Shown here one piece after another: positions 1 through 7,359 of a DNA stretch of 64,000 nt. The notes under the pieces were generated by a model. It was given only the letters and a program-made list of their open reading frames with translations, was not told the origin of the DNA and ran no database searches. Both the position numbers and the translations under genes were made by a program. The stretch is taken from NCBI GenBank assembly GCA_023461275.1, contig JAEYMI010000048.1, positions 1 through 64,000 of the forward strand, given 5' to 3'. Every line of letters begins with the position of its first letter. Position 1 is the stretch's first letter. The DNA comes from Actinomycetes bacterium. GTDB taxonomy: Bacteria; Actinomycetota; Actinomycetes; Mycobacteriales; Mycobacteriaceae.

Positions 1-364
1 GCTCGGATTCCTCGGGCTTCTCGGGTCGGCCGGAGAACTCGGTGTTCATCACGTTCACACCAAGGTCGATGGTGATCTGGATGGCCCGTTTCCAGTAGCG
101 CACCGCGGCCTCGCGGGCATCCTCGTCGGGCCCCGACCACCGCAGCACGGGCAGCACCGAGGCGATCCCGACACCCGCATCGCTGCACGCCTTGCGGAAC
201 TTGGCGACCAGGTCGTCGTCGGCCTTGGGATGGTTGAAGAACGGGATCATGTCCACATGCGGGGTCAGTTGCAGCCACTCATATCCCAGCTCTGCCACCA
301 CCTGCGGCAGTTCGAGGAGGCTGTGGCTGTGGTGGAAAGGTGTCGGGTCGAGGGCAACCTTCAT
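1..364 (-). CDS. Sugar phosphate isomerase/epimerase family protein (partial, 3' end outside window)
   Basis: The reading frame starts at ATG 364 on the minus strand (MKVALDPTPFHHSHSLLELP) and is open to base 1, so only about 121 N-terminal residues are visible. The start (beta-strand MKVALDP, then an HHSHSL helix and YEWLQLTPHVD) is typical of AP-endonuclease-2-like TIM barrels that isomerise or epimerise sugar or cyclitol intermediates with a divalent metal. It lies 51 nt downstream of another isomerase-like gene and is probably the third gene of the operon driven by the LacI-type promoter near 2750. The substrate cannot be read from the sequence. The family call is good; the exact enzyme is unknown. 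Confidence 0.75.
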   Translation of the reverse strand, partial: MKVALDPTPFHHSHSLLELPQVVAELGYEWLQLTPHVDMIPFFNHPKADDDLVAKFRKACSDAGVGIASVLPVLRWSGPDEDAREAAVRYWKRAIQITIDLGVNVMNTEFSGRPEKPEESE

Positions 365-415
365 GCTGGCGCTCCCATCGTTGATGTGCGGTCGATCAGA
401 CAATTCGTCACTGCT

Positions 416-1414
416 TCAGACGCCCAGTGCCGAGTTCGCCTTGTGCAGCGTCTGCGCGGCTACTCGGAGTCCGTCGATGCGGTCGAACTCGACGTCCTCG
501 TGCTCGATGTTCACTGCCATCGTCGGATCGACCTTCTCCAGCGCGGCCAGGAACCGCGTCCAGAAATCGACGTCGTGGCCGCGGCCGACCGCGACGAAAT
601 CCCACGCCGAATCCTCCGGCCACTTGTTCACGACATGCTTACCGCCAAGCCCGGTCGGGTTCTCCGACAACGGAATCCGCGTGAATCGCTCATCGAGCAC
701 CCCATAGATCTTGCAGTTCTCATTGATCCGGGTGTCCTTGGCCGCAGCATGAAAAACCAACGGCCCCAACCATTCGATGGCCGCAACCGGGTCAATCCCC
801 TGCCAGAACAGATGCGAAGGGTCCATTTCGGCACCGACATGGGTGGCCCCCACCTTGTCAACGAGACGCTTCATCGTCGGTGGATTGAACACCAGGTTCT
901 GCGGATGCATCTCGATAGCGACTTTCACACCGTTGTCGCGGGCCAGTGCGTCGATCTCGGTCCAGAACGGGATCGCGATCTCATCCCACTGGTAGTCCAG
1001 CGAGTCGAGATAGCCGGAGTCCCAGGTGTTGACATGCCAGGCCGGCCACTGCCCACCCGGATGCGCGTGCGGCAGACCCGACATCGTCACCACCCGATCC
1101 ACTCCCAACAGTCCGGCAACCCGGATCGCGTTGCGCAGGTCGTCGGCATCTTCGGGGCCAACCTCTGGATCCGGATGCAGCGGATTGCCGTTGCAGTTCA
1201 GACCCGCGATGTCCACACCGGTGCCGTCGAACGTCGACAGGTACTCCTTCGCGGTGACCTCACCGGAGAGCAGTTCTGTCACCGGCAGGTGCGGCGTGCC
1301 GAGGAATCCGCCGGCGTTGATCTCCGCGCCGGTCAGGCCGAGCGAGGCGATGACCTGAAGGGCCTCGGGCAGTGGACGGTCGTGCAGGATGGCGGTGTAG
1401 ACACCGAGTTTCAT
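416..1414 (-). CDS. Sugar phosphate isomerase/epimerase (TIM-barrel, AP endonuclease 2 family), 332 aa
   Basis: ATG 1414 (MKLGVYTAILHDRPLPEAL) follows the purine-rich stretch aaaaggagag, which fixes the start although the frame stays open upstream. Metal-site-like segments of the barrel are visible: AIEMHPQN near residues 172-179, AEMDPSHLFWQGID near 199-212, VFHAAAKD near 223-230, and NIEHED near the C-terminus. Members of this family interconvert ketoses, keto-inositols or related polyols in the cytoplasm. The gene lies 37 nt after the Gfo/Idh/MocA gene and 51 nt before a second family member. Two isomerases plus a dehydrogenase suggest oxidation of a sugar or cyclitol followed by isomerisation; that pathway is inference. 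Confidence 0.85.
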   Translation of the reverse strand: MKLGVYTAILHDRPLPEALQVIASLGLTGAEINAGGFLGTPHLPVTELLSGEVTAKEYLSTFDGTGVDIAGLNCNGNPLHPDPEVGPEDADDLRNAIRVAGLLGVDRVVTMSGLPHAHPGGQWPAWHVNTWDSGYLDSLDYQWDEIAIPFWTEIDALARDNGVKVAIEMHPQNLVFNPPTMKRLVDKVGATHVGAEMDPSHLFWQGIDPVAAIEWLGPLVFHAAAKDTRINENCKIYGVLDERFTRIPLSENPTGLGGKHVVNKWPEDSAWDFVAVGRGHDVDFWTRFLAALEKVDPTMAVNIEHEDVEFDRIDGLRVAAQTLHKANSALGV

Positions 1415-1451
1415 GAGTCTCTCCTTTTCGGGGCAGCGGAAGTGATGGCGT

Positions 1452-2645
1452 TCAGGCGTTTTCGAGGGGCTTGACGTCGATCGTCGCGCCGCCATTCGCG
1501 GCGGATGCGGTGATCGAGTCGACGACGCGCATCGAGTGCAGGCCGGTGTCGAAGCCGGGCAGCGGACCGAGGACGTCGATGCCGGCGACCTGGTCGAGGA
1601 AGGCGCGTGCCTGGTAGGCGAACAGTTCGGCCTTGCCGTGGCCGACGCCGCCTGCGTCCATCGGCAGGCCGCCGCGGATGTAGGGATGGTCGGGGCCGAT
1701 GGTGATGCGGCGTGGGCCGTTGAGGTCGGAGCGGACATCGCCGTTGGCCAGGTGGAACTCGGCGATCCGCGCGAGCTCCCAGGAGGCCGAGCCGCTGGTG
1801 CCGAACAGCTCGAAGCCGAGGCCGTCGGGCAGGCTGTGGGCCACCCGCGATGCGGAGAAGGTGCCGACCGCGCCGGAGGCGAACGTCGCGGTGAAGGTGG
1901 CGACGTCCTCGTTGGCGACGGGTGCGAGCTCGTCGGAGACCGCGCCCTTGGTATGGCCGTAGGTGGTACCGATGGGGACGGGCCGTTCGGTGACGACGGT
2001 GTGGAAGCGGGCGCCGGAGATCTCGACGATGGGACCGCAGATGTACTCGCCGAGGTCGATCAGATGGCTGCCGACGTCGGCGAGCGCACCGGTACCCGGC
2101 CCGCCCTGGTAACGCCAGGTGATCGGCGAGGTCGGATCCAGCGCGTAGTCGCACCAGTAGTGACCGTTGAAATGGATCAGATCGCCGACGGTGCCGGACG
2201 CCAGTTCCCGGCGGATCTGTTCGACGGCCGGTGCGCGGCGGTAGGTGTAGCCGACCGCGGCTTGCGTGGAGGCGTTGCGGGCGGCGGCGAGCATGGCCTC
2301 GGCGTCGGCGAGCGAGCCGGCCAGCGGCTTCTCACACAGCACGTGTTTGCCGGCTGCGAGGAGCCCTTCGACCATCTCTCGGTGGAGGTGATTGGCGACC
2401 ACGACGCTGACCACGTCGATGTCGTCGGCCTCGGCGATGGCCGTCCAGTCGTATTCGGCGCGTTTGTAGCCGTAGCGCTTGGCGTTGTCGTCGGCGATGG
2501 CCGGGTTGGCGTCGGCGATGGCGACGAGCCGCACGTCGGGCCGGTCGGTGCCGAACAGCGTGGATGCGGTGCGGTAGCCGGCGGCGTGCGCGCGGCCGGC
2601 CATGCCACCGCCGATCACGGCGACACCGAGGGAGTTCGAGGACAT
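1452..2645 (-). CDS. Gfo/Idh/MocA family NAD(P)-dependent oxidoreductase, 397 aa
   Basis: The N-terminus has a Rossmann nucleotide-binding motif (VAVIGGGMAGRAHAAGY, residues 8-24), then the family EKP motif (CEKPLAGSLADAEAML near 124-139) with the conserved Lys, and the C-terminal Gfo/Idh/MocA alpha/beta domain with GSHLIDLGEYICG. Such enzymes oxidise or reduce sugars and inositols, such as myo-inositol or glucose, with NAD(P). It is the first gene of the minus-strand operon with two isomerase-like genes downstream. It is preceded by a TTGACA/CATAGT promoter with LacI-type operators and is divergent from the LacI gene. ATG 2645 is used. The substrate is not determinable from sequence. Confidence 0.9.
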   Translation of the reverse strand: MSSNSLGVAVIGGGMAGRAHAAGYRTASTLFGTDRPDVRLVAIADANPAIADDNAKRYGYKRAEYDWTAIAEADDIDVVSVVVANHLHREMVEGLLAAGKHVLCEKPLAGSLADAEAMLAAARNASTQAAVGYTYRRAPAVEQIRRELASGTVGDLIHFNGHYWCDYALDPTSPITWRYQGGPGTGALADVGSHLIDLGEYICGPIVEISGARFHTVVTERPVPIGTTYGHTKGAVSDELAPVANEDVATFTATFASGAVGTFSASRVAHSLPDGLGFELFGTSGSASWELARIAEFHLANGDVRSDLNGPRRITIGPDHPYIRGGLPMDAGGVGHGKAELFAYQARAFLDQVAGIDVLGPLPGFDTGLHSMRVVDSITASAANGGATIDVKPLENA

Positions 2646-2691
2646 GTCAGTTCTCCGGGACTTGTGGGGGTTTGTACGAGGAATCGATATA

Positions 2692-2751
2692 CACCGGTCT
2701 ACTAAACCGGTCTAGTTCGTCTACTATGGACGCAGCGCCCGCGGGTGTCAA
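2692..2751 (-). promoter_or_regulatory. Promoter and double LacI-type operator of the dehydrogenase/isomerase operon
   Basis: On the minus strand TTGACA (2746-2751) is followed by a 17-nt spacer and CATAGT (2723-2728). Seven nt after the -10 lies a 24-nt block (2692-2715). It holds one ACCGGT half-element, ACCGGTCTA (2693-2701), and the near-perfect palindrome CTAAACCGGTCTAG (2702-2715), centred on CG as is usual for LacI-family operators. The same 24-nt block with the same 7-nt offset recurs at 4998-5021. Repressor binding here would block the start of transcription. It lies between the dehydrogenase gene and the divergent LacI gene. Confidence 0.85.
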
Positions 2752-2793
2752 CCCCTGCGCGTGAACCGCGCGACACGAGATGAGGAGTCATCG

Positions 2794-3804
2794 ATGCGAT
2801 CGACATCGAATCGACCGACGATGCAGGATGTCGCCGACAAGGTGGGCGTCTCCAAAGCCACTGTCTCTCTGGTGTTTCGCAAGGCGCCGGGTGTCGGCGA
2901 CGACACCCGGCGAGCCGTGATGGCCGCAGCCGATGAACTCGGCTACCGGATGAACCGGACTGCGGCGTTGATGACGGCGAGGCGCAGCCACCTCATCGGA
3001 GTGGTTGCCCAGATCCGCAATGGCTTTCACGCTGAGATCGCCGAAGCTCTGGTCGCAGCGGCCGACCGTGCTGGTTACGAGATCGTGCTCGGCGCGGTCA
3101 CACCGACACACAGCGAGACGCGCGTTATCGGAACACTGCGCGATTTCCGTTGCGAGGGAATGCTTCTGATCGGACCGGAACTCGACTCCGTGGTGATAGA
3201 GGAACTCTCGGCTGAGATGCCGACCGTGGTGATCGGACGGCGGATGAAAGCGTCATCGGTGGACGTCGTGCGGACCAATGACGGCAAGGGTATAGCCGGA
3301 ATGGTCGATTACCTTGTCGGACTGGGTCACCGACGGATCGTGCATGTGGCTGCTGGGCCGGGCCTGATCGCCGCCGATCGTCGCAACGGATTCCTCCGAG
3401 CTCTCCGGCGGCACGGGCTATCCACCGATGATGCTGTGGTAGAGGCTGATTCGTTTACCGAGGACGCTGGCATGGTAGCCACGCGCACACTGCTCGAACG
3501 GCCCCTGCCCACCGCCGTTGTCTGTGCCAACGACCGGCTCGCGGTCGGTGTGCTCGACGTACTCCGACGCGAGGGTGTCGCTGTCCCCGAACAGGTCTCG
3601 ATCACCGGCTATGACGACAGCGCCCTGGCCCGATTGAGCAGCGTCGACTTGACCACGGTGAGTCAACAGCCTCGCGTGCAGGCCGACTACGCGATCGAGG
3701 CAGTAGTGTCGCGCCTCGACGGCGGCCGTGTTGAACAATCCACCGAGACGCTCACCCCGGAGCTGGTCGTTCGTGCAACCACCGCTCGGCCACGCGGCAT
3801 CTGA
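2794..3804 (+). CDS. LacI family transcriptional regulator, 336 aa
   Basis: The LacI helix-turn-helix is at the N-terminus (TMQDVADKVGVSKATVSLVF, residues 9-28), followed by the hinge (RRAVMAAADELGYRMN) and a periplasmic-binding-protein-like sensor domain with CANDRLAVGVLDVLRREGV and SITGYDDSALARLSSVDLTT near the end. ATG 2794 is preferred over GTG 2761 because gaggag lies six bases upstream. It is divergent from the dehydrogenase operon and faces the sugar-binding lipoprotein gene across a terminator. Two copies of a CG-centred operator precede the two neighbouring minus-strand units, so it most likely represses both until a sugar or cyclitol ligand binds. Ligand unknown. Confidence 0.93.
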   Translation: MRSTSNRPTMQDVADKVGVSKATVSLVFRKAPGVGDDTRRAVMAAADELGYRMNRTAALMTARRSHLIGVVAQIRNGFHAEIAEALVAAADRAGYEIVLGAVTPTHSETRVIGTLRDFRCEGMLLIGPELDSVVIEELSAEMPTVVIGRRMKASSVDVVRTNDGKGIAGMVDYLVGLGHRRIVHVAAGPGLIAADRRNGFLRALRRHGLSTDDAVVEADSFTEDAGMVATRTLLERPLPTAVVCANDRLAVGVLDVLRREGVAVPEQVSITGYDDSALARLSSVDLTTVSQQPRVQADYAIEAVVSRLDGGRVEQSTETLTPELVVRATTARPRGI

Positions 3805-3873
3805 CCAGCTCTGCAGTGTTTGTATGACCGGACGCCGGCCATCTGAAATGTCGATGGCATCGACAACTGCGTC

Positions 3874-3901
3874 TGCCCCGCCACCAAAGGGTGGCGGGGC
3901 A
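3874..3901. terminator. Bidirectional hairpin terminator between convergent genes
   Basis: A perfect 12-bp stem (TGCCCCGCCACC, 3874-3885, with GGTGGCGGGGCA, 3890-3901) closes a 4-nt AAAG loop. It lies 69 nt after the LacI stop and 40 nt after the stop of the convergent lipoprotein gene, so it can serve both. No long U-tract follows, as is common in actinobacteria. Confidence 0.8.
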
Positions 3902-3941
3902 TGCACGTGGCGGTCACCTCTGAAGCGCAGTACACCTCCGC

Positions 3942-4946
3942 TCAGCGGGTACCGCTCTTGGCGTAGTCGGCAATGGCGTTGATGTTCGACTTGTCGACGA
4001 ATGCCGGACCGGTAAGGGTGGGTAGGCCGCCACCGATCACGTTGCGGTTGTTCAGATACAGCCACAGCGAGTCGACGGCGAGGTAGCCCTGAAGGTACGG
4101 CTGCTGATCGACAGCCCACTCCACCTGGTTGTATTTGATCGCGTCGACCAGCGCAGCGTTGGTGTCGAAGGTGGCGATCTTGGCGCTGCTGTGCGCATCA
4201 CCGGCGGACTTCACCGCGGTGAGCGCCATCGGGGCGCCCAGGGTGATGATGTGGTCGACACTCGTATCCTGCTGTAGTTTGGCCGAAATCGTCGCCTGCA
4301 CCGACGGCAGGTCGGTGCCGTTCACGTTGAGATTCTCCACACCGCTGCCACCCATTCCGGCGAGCACGCCCGCACAACGGGATTCGAGTGCGACATTGCC
4401 CTGATCCTGGATTACGCAGATGACCTTCTTGGCACCCTCGTCCTTGAGCCGCTTACCGGCGGCCTCACCGGAGACCTTTTCATCCTGGCCGAAGAACGAC
4501 ATCGCACCCATCGACTTCCAGTTGTCGATGCCGGCGTTGAAGGCCACGACCGGAATCTTCGCTGTCACAGCCTTTTCCACCGCTGGTGCGAGCGCCTCGG
4601 GCTTGGCGAGAGTTACCGCCATCGCGTCGACCTTGCTGTCGATCGCGTTCTGCACCAGGTTCGCCTGATCCGGCGCCTGCAATTCCGAGGAGTACTTGAG
4701 ATCGATATTGTCCTTGGCCGCCGCGGCCTCGGCACCCTTGCGGATCAGATCCCAGAACGTATCCCCAGGCGGTCCGTGGGTGATCATCGCGACGGTGAAC
4801 TGTGGCGTACTCGCTTTACCGGCGGACGCTCCCCCGCCGGAGGTATCCGCTTTGCCGCCGGTGCTCGAGCACGCCGAAAGTACCGCGATCGCAGCCAGAA
4901 TCGCGCTGACCAGCGCGACGAGCCGTCGTAACGGGATGGTGGTCAT
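3942..4946 (-). CDS. Sugar ABC transporter substrate-binding lipoprotein (ribose/simple-sugar type), 334 aa
   Basis: The N-terminus is a lipoprotein signal (MTTIPLRRLVALVSAILAAI then LSAC), with the lipidated Cys at residue 26, followed by a low-complexity Gly/Ser/Ala linker. The body is a type I periplasmic-binding fold: TVAMITHGPPGDTFWDLIRKG, DAMAVTLAKPEALAPAVEKA, PVVAFNAGID and DQQPYLQGYLAVD are typical of simple-sugar (RbsB-like) binders. It would sit on the outer face of the membrane and deliver sugar or cyclitol to a permease. No permease or ATPase gene is adjacent, so partners may lie left of the window. It has its own promoter with the same operator as the dehydrogenase operon. Confidence 0.9.
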   Translation of the reverse strand: MTTIPLRRLVALVSAILAAIAVLSACSSTGGKADTSGGGASAGKASTPQFTVAMITHGPPGDTFWDLIRKGAEAAAAKDNIDLKYSSELQAPDQANLVQNAIDSKVDAMAVTLAKPEALAPAVEKAVTAKIPVVAFNAGIDNWKSMGAMSFFGQDEKVSGEAAGKRLKDEGAKKVICVIQDQGNVALESRCAGVLAGMGGSGVENLNVNGTDLPSVQATISAKLQQDTSVDHIITLGAPMALTAVKSAGDAHSSAKIATFDTNAALVDAIKYNQVEWAVDQQPYLQGYLAVDSLWLYLNNRNVIGGGLPTLTGPAFVDKSNINAIADYAKSGTR

Positions 4947-4997
4947 GGTGGGTCCTCACGCTTCGTTGTATGTCTGATCCACAGGAATTCAGGTGTG

Positions 4998-5058
4998 CAC
5001 CGGTCTACTAAACCGGTCTAGCAGACATACTATGAAGCACATCACAACCGACTGTCAA
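4998..5058 (-). promoter_or_regulatory. Promoter and double LacI-type operator of the sugar-binding lipoprotein gene
   Basis: On the minus strand TTGACA (5053-5058), an 18-nt spacer and CATAGT (5029-5034) are followed after 7 nt by a 24-nt block (4998-5021) identical to 2692-2715. It contains ACCGGTCTA (4999-5007) plus CTAAACCGGTCTAG (5008-5021). Sequence outside the promoter and operator differs between the two copies, so the match is functional rather than a simple duplication. Confidence 0.85.
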
Positions 5059-5074
5059 GAAGTTGGTCGTCTGG

Positions 5075-5404
5075 TCACCTTGTAGGCAGTGAGAGGAAGT
5101 CGCGCAGCCAGCCGTCGACCTCTCCCATCGTCTCCGAATCGACGACTCCGATGACGTCGTGAAGGCGCTCGCGAGTGACCGTGCGAGGTTGTTCGGTCAT
5201 GGCGAATGTCGGTTGCGTGGGTGTGAAGGATGGTCCGCGCAGCAGGACGTGGTTTGGCCATCCTCGATTAGTTGTTGTGGTGGGCAGGATGATTGCGAGC
5301 GTATCGGCCTGCTCGAGGTAGATGTCGCTCGCAATCAGGAGAGCAGGACGCCTGCCGGCCTGTTCGCGACCACGGACGGGATCCAGCTCCGCCCATACGA
5401 CCAT
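5075..5404 (-). CDS. mazF: MazF/PemK-type type II toxin, 109 aa
   Basis: The protein begins VVWAELDPVRGREQAGRRPAL, the signature of MazF/PemK endoribonucleases: a beta-barrel start, then GxEQxGxRPAL with the conserved Arg. ILPTTTTNRGWPNHVLL and TFAMTEQPRTVTRERL follow, as in the toxin fold. Length is normal for the family. These toxins cleave mRNA at short motifs and are held inactive by a cognate antitoxin. The start is ATG 5404 behind ggcgaggg, 13 nt after the stop of the upstream antitoxin-like frame, the usual antitoxin-toxin order. The antitoxin looks truncated, so the toxin may be orphaned, silent or paired elsewhere. No inactivating lesion is visible in the toxin. Confidence 0.85.
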   Translation of the reverse strand: MVVWAELDPVRGREQAGRRPALLIASDIYLEQADTLAIILPTTTTNRGWPNHVLLRGPSFTPTQPTFAMTEQPRTVTRERLHDVIGVVDSETMGEVDGWLRDFLSLPTR

Positions 5405-5417
5405 CCCTCGCCGCTAC

Positions 5418-5594
5418 TCACTGATCATTGTCAGTGGCGATCGCGGTATCCCACTCCCTGAATTCGTCCCGGTAGTGATCGTCAGCGCCACGGATCGCCG
5501 AGCCGAATGCTTCCATTCGCTTACGACGCTCATATCCGTCGAGAAGCCTCTCGATGAGACCACCGTGCGAGTATGCCTCGTGGTATACCAGTAT
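5418..5594 (-). pseudogene. Remnant of a ribbon-helix-helix-type antitoxin, N-terminus missing
   Basis: The readable frame ending at 5418 gives EAYSHGGLIERLLDGYERRK followed by MEAFGSAIRGADDHYRDEFR. This matches the second helix and C-terminal toxin-binding tail of MazE-like ribbon-helix-helix antitoxins. The expected N-terminal beta-strand and first helix are absent. Homology begins about 10-20 nt downstream of the stop codon of the acyl-CoA dehydrogenase gene (5603). No in-frame ATG or GTG exists until Met at the ERRKRM segment; the only upstream choices are a CTG (5589-5591) or a start deep inside the neighbouring gene. A deletion fused to the end of that gene is the simplest reading. A CTG-started 57-residue peptide remains possible. 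Confidence 0.5.
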
Positions 5595-5602
5595 GCCTCT
5601 GG

Positions 5603-7318
5603 TCAGGCGGGCATCTCGTACGCGCCGTCGAGGGCCCTGACCTGCTGCCAGACCGAATCGAATGAGTCGCTGTCGGCGACGGGTCGTCGAATGGCGCCCA
5701 ACGCCCATTCTTGTTGCGCAGGTGTGGCATTCGGCTTGCCGTAGAGCGCCACAGCATAGCCGGAGAAATCGCGGATCTGGACATCGAAGATCCGGTTGAG
5801 CAGGTCAGCGTCGACGCCGGTGAGGGCGGCCTGCTCGAGGATCAACTGCCCGTAGACGATCAGCGTGAACAGATGCCCGATGGTGAGGACGAAGTCGAGA
5901 TCCTTCTGCTGTTCGGGGCTGGGTGCTGCGGTCTGCAGCAGTGTCTGCAAAGCTTGGGCCTGCTCGTAGAACACCGCGACGTTGGGCACGTCGGTGCGCG
6001 TCGTGTAAGGCTGGGTCCAGTCGGCGAAGCGCACCTTGCCTGCTCCCCCGACCGGCCCCTGTGCGAAGAAGAACTTGTCGTCGGCGGCGTCGAGGCGTGT
6101 TCCGATCTCGGGATAGTCAACCGGCCCGAAGAGATAGTTGGGCATGAACTTCAGGATCTGGCCGACGTTGACGTGGACCGTACCCTCCAGCCTCGGCAAC
6201 CAGCCGATGAACCGGTTGGCCTGGTGGAAGTAGGTGTTCTTCTCGTAGCCCTTGGCTGCCATGACGTCGAGCAGCAGTGTCATCACCGTCTCGCCCTCCG
6301 ACGTCACCTTCGATTTCGTGACCGGGTTGAACAGCAGGTAGCGGCGGTCCTCAAGACTTGCTGATCGGAAATAGTCGACCGCGCGATCACTGAAGAGTTT
6401 CATGGCCGAGAGCCGTGCGTAGGCGTCGACGAAATTGCTCTTCACGTGGGAGAAGTCGGTGACCGGGTTGCCGTAGAGGATTCGATTGTTGGAGTGAGTG
6501 ATCGCCTCAAACAGTGAATGTGTGCACATGCCGATCGAGCCGTGACACAGGTTGAACTTGCCCACGTTGACGGTGTTGAGTGCGGCGGCAAACGCTTCGG
6601 GACCCGTGTGCAGGATGTCGTCGGCGCCCACCGGATAGTTGTCGAGTGCGAAGGTCGAAACAAACATCTGCCCGTGCACCACGTTGTCGATGAGCCGGTA
6701 GTTCGGGTGCCGGCTGTCGGCGGCGAAGAAGACGTAACCGTCGGGTCCATCGACGTCGGCGCGGCGGCCGAACACCGAGACCATGCCTGCCACGTTGCCG
6801 TTGCCGATGTAGTACTTGGTGCCCGACGCGGTGAAACCGCCCGCGTCGTCGCCGGTCAGGATCATGTCGGTGCTGTACACATCGGCACCGTGCGACTGTT
6901 CGGACAGTCCGAATGCCATCACTTCGCCGTCGAGAAGTTGCTGTGCTGCTTTGGTTTTCGCGACCTCATTACCCGACATCCAGATCGGCCCGAGGCCGAG
7001 GATGGTCACCTGCTCGGCATACCAGTAGGACAGCCCGTAGAACCCGAAAATCTCGCTGAGCGCGGCATTGCGGGCGCCGTCCCAACGTCGGTTCTCGTCC
7101 CCGTCGGCGTAGGCCGACGGGGTGAGGAACGTCGCGAACAGCTTTTCCTTCTTCTCGAACTCGAGGAAGTCGGCGACCCACTCGGCATTCAGGTCGGCCT
7201 GCAGCAGACGCTGCTTGCCGTATGACTCGAAAAAGTCGATGGTCGCGCGCAGCAGTCGTTGCGTCTCGGCGTCGAACTCCGAGTACTGGCGGGTGGCGGG
7301 GTTCAGCAGGAGGCCCAT
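5603..7318 (-). CDS. Acyl-CoA dehydrogenase/acyl-CoA oxidase family protein, 571 aa
   Basis: The order of segments is that of the acyl-CoA dehydrogenase fold. A helical N-terminus comes first, then a middle domain with VMAFGLSEQSHGADVYSTDM (the flavin/substrate loop) and SGTKYYIGNGNVAGMVSVFG. The C-terminal helical domain has HGSIGMCTHSLFEAI, YARLSAMKLFSDRAVDYF and MAAKGYEKNTYFHQANRF. At 571 residues it is longer than classical dehydrogenases (about 390) and nearer to acyl-CoA oxidases. It would use FAD to introduce a 2,3-double bond into an acyl-CoA. ATG 7318 gives the conserved start (MGLLLNPATRQYSEFD). It stands alone upstream of the toxin pair; chain-length preference is unknown. Confidence 0.85.
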   Translation of the reverse strand: MGLLLNPATRQYSEFDAETQRLLRATIDFFESYGKQRLLQADLNAEWVADFLEFEKKEKLFATFLTPSAYADGDENRRWDGARNAALSEIFGFYGLSYWYAEQVTILGLGPIWMSGNEVAKTKAAQQLLDGEVMAFGLSEQSHGADVYSTDMILTGDDAGGFTASGTKYYIGNGNVAGMVSVFGRRADVDGPDGYVFFAADSRHPNYRLIDNVVHGQMFVSTFALDNYPVGADDILHTGPEAFAAALNTVNVGKFNLCHGSIGMCTHSLFEAITHSNNRILYGNPVTDFSHVKSNFVDAYARLSAMKLFSDRAVDYFRSASLEDRRYLLFNPVTKSKVTSEGETVMTLLLDVMAAKGYEKNTYFHQANRFIGWLPRLEGTVHVNVGQILKFMPNYLFGPVDYPEIGTRLDAADDKFFFAQGPVGGAGKVRFADWTQPYTTRTDVPNVAVFYEQAQALQTLLQTAAPSPEQQKDLDFVLTIGHLFTLIVYGQLILEQAALTGVDADLLNRIFDVQIRDFSGYAVALYGKPNATPAQQEWALGAIRRPVADSDSFDSVWQQVRALDGAYEMPA

Positions 7319-7359
7319 TGTGACAGCCTAGCCAGTGATTGCGCTGCTCCGCCCATGGA

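Noticed and set aside
230..2705. Long plus-strand open frames (414 and 389 codons) opposite the isomerase and dehydrogenase genes
   Set aside because: They are antisense to genes with clear family motifs, have no domain resemblance and reflect GC-rich codon bias.
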